A stretch of 64,000 nt of DNA. Origin: Bremerella sp. P1. Its GTDB lineage: Bacteria > Planctomycetota > Planctomycetia > Pirellulales > Pirellulaceae. A program made the position numbers and the translations under genes. Under the pieces are notes generated by a model, which was given only the letters and a program-made list of their open reading frames with translations, made no database searches and had not been told where the DNA came from. The stretch lies in contig NZ_CP118164.1 of assembly GCF_028748185.1 (NCBI RefSeq), positions 2,852,001 through 2,916,000 on the forward strand. The letters are read 5' to 3'. Positions 62,648 to 64,000 of the stretch are shown here, one piece after another (position 1 is the first letter of the stretch; every line of letters begins with the position of its first letter).

Positions 62648-64000
62648 ATGAACCAAGCCCAACTGCTGCTTATTGACGACGACCGCCATGTCTTGGATTC
62701 GATGGGAAGTTGGCTGCGCGAAATTGGTTATGTGGTCGATCAGGCCTCTAATCTGAATCAAGCCATCGCCCTGATCGACGATCGTCCGTACGACCTGATC
62801 CTGGCGGATGTGCGTTTGGGGGACGAGGACGGCTTTGATGTGTTGCGACATTGCCACACGCATCACCCTGGTACCACGGTGATCATGATTACCGGTTACG
62901 GAACGGTGGAGACCGGTATCGAGGCCCTGCGAGCTGGTGCGTTCGATCTACTCACCAAGCCGTTGATCGACGAAGAATTGGAGATGGCCATCCAGCGGGC
63001 ACTCTCGCAACAGAAGGTAATGCAAGAAAATAAGCAATTAAAGGAACAACTCGATCTGCGATTCGGGCTGGAAAATATTATTGGCCACGACCACAGAATG
63101 TTGCGCATTTTTGACATGGTCGATAGTGTTGCCGACACGCGAGCCACCGTTTTGATCACCGGAGAGAGCGGAACGGGTAAGTCGCTACTGGCCCGAGCCA
63201 TCCATCGCCGCAGCAATCGTCGCGACCAACCGTTCATCGAAGTGGCTTGCGGTGCACTGCCAGAAAACCTGCTCGAGAGCGAACTGTTCGGTCACGTCGC
63301 CGGCTCCTTCACCGGAGCAACCGGCAATAAAGTCGGTAAGTTCAAAGCGGCTGATAAGGGAACGATCTTCCTGGACGAAATCGGTACCGCTCCGCTGAGC
63401 ATGCAGGTCAAATTGCTTCGCGTGCTACAGGAACTTCAGTTCGAGCCAGTTGGTGGAACGGAAACGGAAACGGTCGATACGCGTGTCGTTCTGGCCACCA
63501 ACGAAAACCTGGCGAACCTGGTCGATCGTGGCGAGTTCCGTCAGGACCTGTTTTACCGAGTCAACGTGATTAACTTGGAGCTGCCCCCGCTGCGGGAACG
63601 TATCTCCGACATTCCACGCCTGGCCGATCACTTCCTGGCGGAAGTTTGCCAGGATACAGGCCGCCGCGTGCAAGGCTTCTCAAGTGAAGCGGTTGCCGCT
63701 TTGCAGCGTTACAAGTGGCCAGGCAACGTGCGAGAACTGCAGAACGTGGTCGAACGAGCCGTGCTGCTGAGCAAGAACGAAGAGATCACGCCAGACGATA
63801 TGCCGTCGTCGATCGCTTCGGGAGCTCCTGTCTCGGTCAGCCGAAGCACCGGCACGTCCTTGAAAGAAGCTCTGGAAGGCCCAGAGCGACAGATCATCCG
63901 CGAAGTACTGGAATCGAACGGCTGGAACCGCAACGAAACGGCCGACCAACTGGGTATCAACCGCACGACGCTCTATAAGAAGATGAAAAAGCTCGGTCTC
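62648..64000 (+). CDS. Sigma-54-dependent response regulator, NtrC family (C-terminus beyond window)
   Basis: ATG 62648; 451 codons are in the window with no stop. The receiver domain has LLLIDDDRHVLDSM and phosphoacceptor Asp54. The AAA+ domain carries Walker A GESGTGKS (172-179), Walker B GTIFLDEI (238-245) and the sigma-54 contact loop as GSFTGA (219-224), with Ser where GAFTGA has Ala. RWPGNVRELQ-type sensor II appears as YKWPGNVRELQNVVERA. A Fis-type helix-turn-helix (NRNETADQLGINRTTLYKKM) ends the visible part. It should activate sigma-54 promoters when phosphorylated. Confidence 0.94.
   Translation, partial: MNQAQLLLIDDDRHVLDSMGSWLREIGYVVDQASNLNQAIALIDDRPYDLILADVRLGDEDGFDVLRHCHTHHPGTTVIMITGYGTVETGIEALRAGAFDLLTKPLIDEELEMAIQRALSQQKVMQENKQLKEQLDLRFGLENIIGHDHRMLRIFDMVDSVADTRATVLITGESGTGKSLLARAIHRRSNRRDQPFIEVACGALPENLLESELFGHVAGSFTGATGNKVGKFKAADKGTIFLDEIGTAPLSMQVKLLRVLQELQFEPVGGTETETVDTRVVLATNENLANLVDRGEFRQDLFYRVNVINLELPPLRERISDIPRLADHFLAEVCQDTGRRVQGFSSEAVAALQRYKWPGNVRELQNVVERAVLLSKNEEITPDDMPSSIASGAPVSVSRSTGTSLKEALEGPERQIIREVLESNGWNRNETADQLGINRTTLYKKMKKLGL

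Overview
The window reads as a chromosome segment from a planctomycete of the Pirellulaceae (Blastopirellula/Bremerella/Rhodopirellula type). This rests on lineage-typical families: DUF1559 prepilin-like proteins with N-terminal methylation motifs, a DUF1549/DUF1553 plus DUF1501 gene pair, a ThuA/dehydrogenase/HEAT/cytochrome c fusion, an FG-GAP repeat protein, many small lipoproteins and membrane proteins of unknown function, sparse Shine-Dalgarno sites and frequent TTG/GTG starts. Gene order is loose, with short operons on both strands. I see no rRNA, tRNA, CRISPR array, prophage or insertion sequence.

Layout. 1-3.1 kb (minus): an envelope transport cluster of von Willebrand A protein, TPR protein, ExbB-like and ExbD-like (cut by the window edge). 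4-8 kb: an exported double PRC-barrel protein, then a tandem duplication of a two-gene module (DUF1559 protein plus small lipoprotein). 8.3-11.7 kb: NAD-dependent epimerase overlapping a class C beta-lactamase-fold hydrolase, convergent with transaldolase. 12-19 kb: an RND/MMPL exporter, peptide deformylase, Met-tRNA formyltransferase, a small membrane coiled-coil protein and MiaB. 19-27.6 kb: alpha/beta hydrolase, FMN reductase, four tandem STAS-like paralogues, a CDGSH iron-sulfur protein, a radical SAM protein, a MarR regulator and several orphans. 27.8-36.4 kb: a four-S1-domain RNA-binding protein, three members of a DSPFxSP membrane family, a phosphodiesterase-like protein, a third DUF1559/lipoprotein module, a GIDE-domain membrane protein and a ketoacyl synthase homologue that lacks its catalytic residues. 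36.8-44.5 kb: fatty-acid desaturase, DUF202 protein, the 1439-residue fusion, a leucine-rich-repeat-like protein and a SecDF-head-like lipoprotein. 44.6-47.6 kb: an ECF sigma/anti-sigma operon with an exported Arg/Gly/Asp-rich protein and a GNAT enzyme. 48.5-51.6 kb: DUF1549/DUF1553 and DUF1501 proteins. 51.9-55.2 kb: a FemAB/CelD-type acyltransferase and a transmembrane pseudokinase. 55.6-60.2 kb: kdsD-kdsC and a giant LptC/LptA-like protein. 60.2-64 kb: FG-GAP protein, NarL-type response regulator and a sigma-54-dependent response regulator that runs off the window.

The most promising unexplained signals are a consensus sigma-54 promoter at 47922-47936 followed about 200 bases later by an intrinsic terminator with no convincing gene between them (a candidate sigma-54-dependent small RNA); the ketoacyl synthase homologue with Glu in place of Cys and Asn in place of the second His; the pseudokinase fused to a periplasmic domain; the 999-residue Lpt-like protein in the position of lptC/lptA after kdsD-kdsC; and the four-copy STAS-like array whose spacers are also duplicated.
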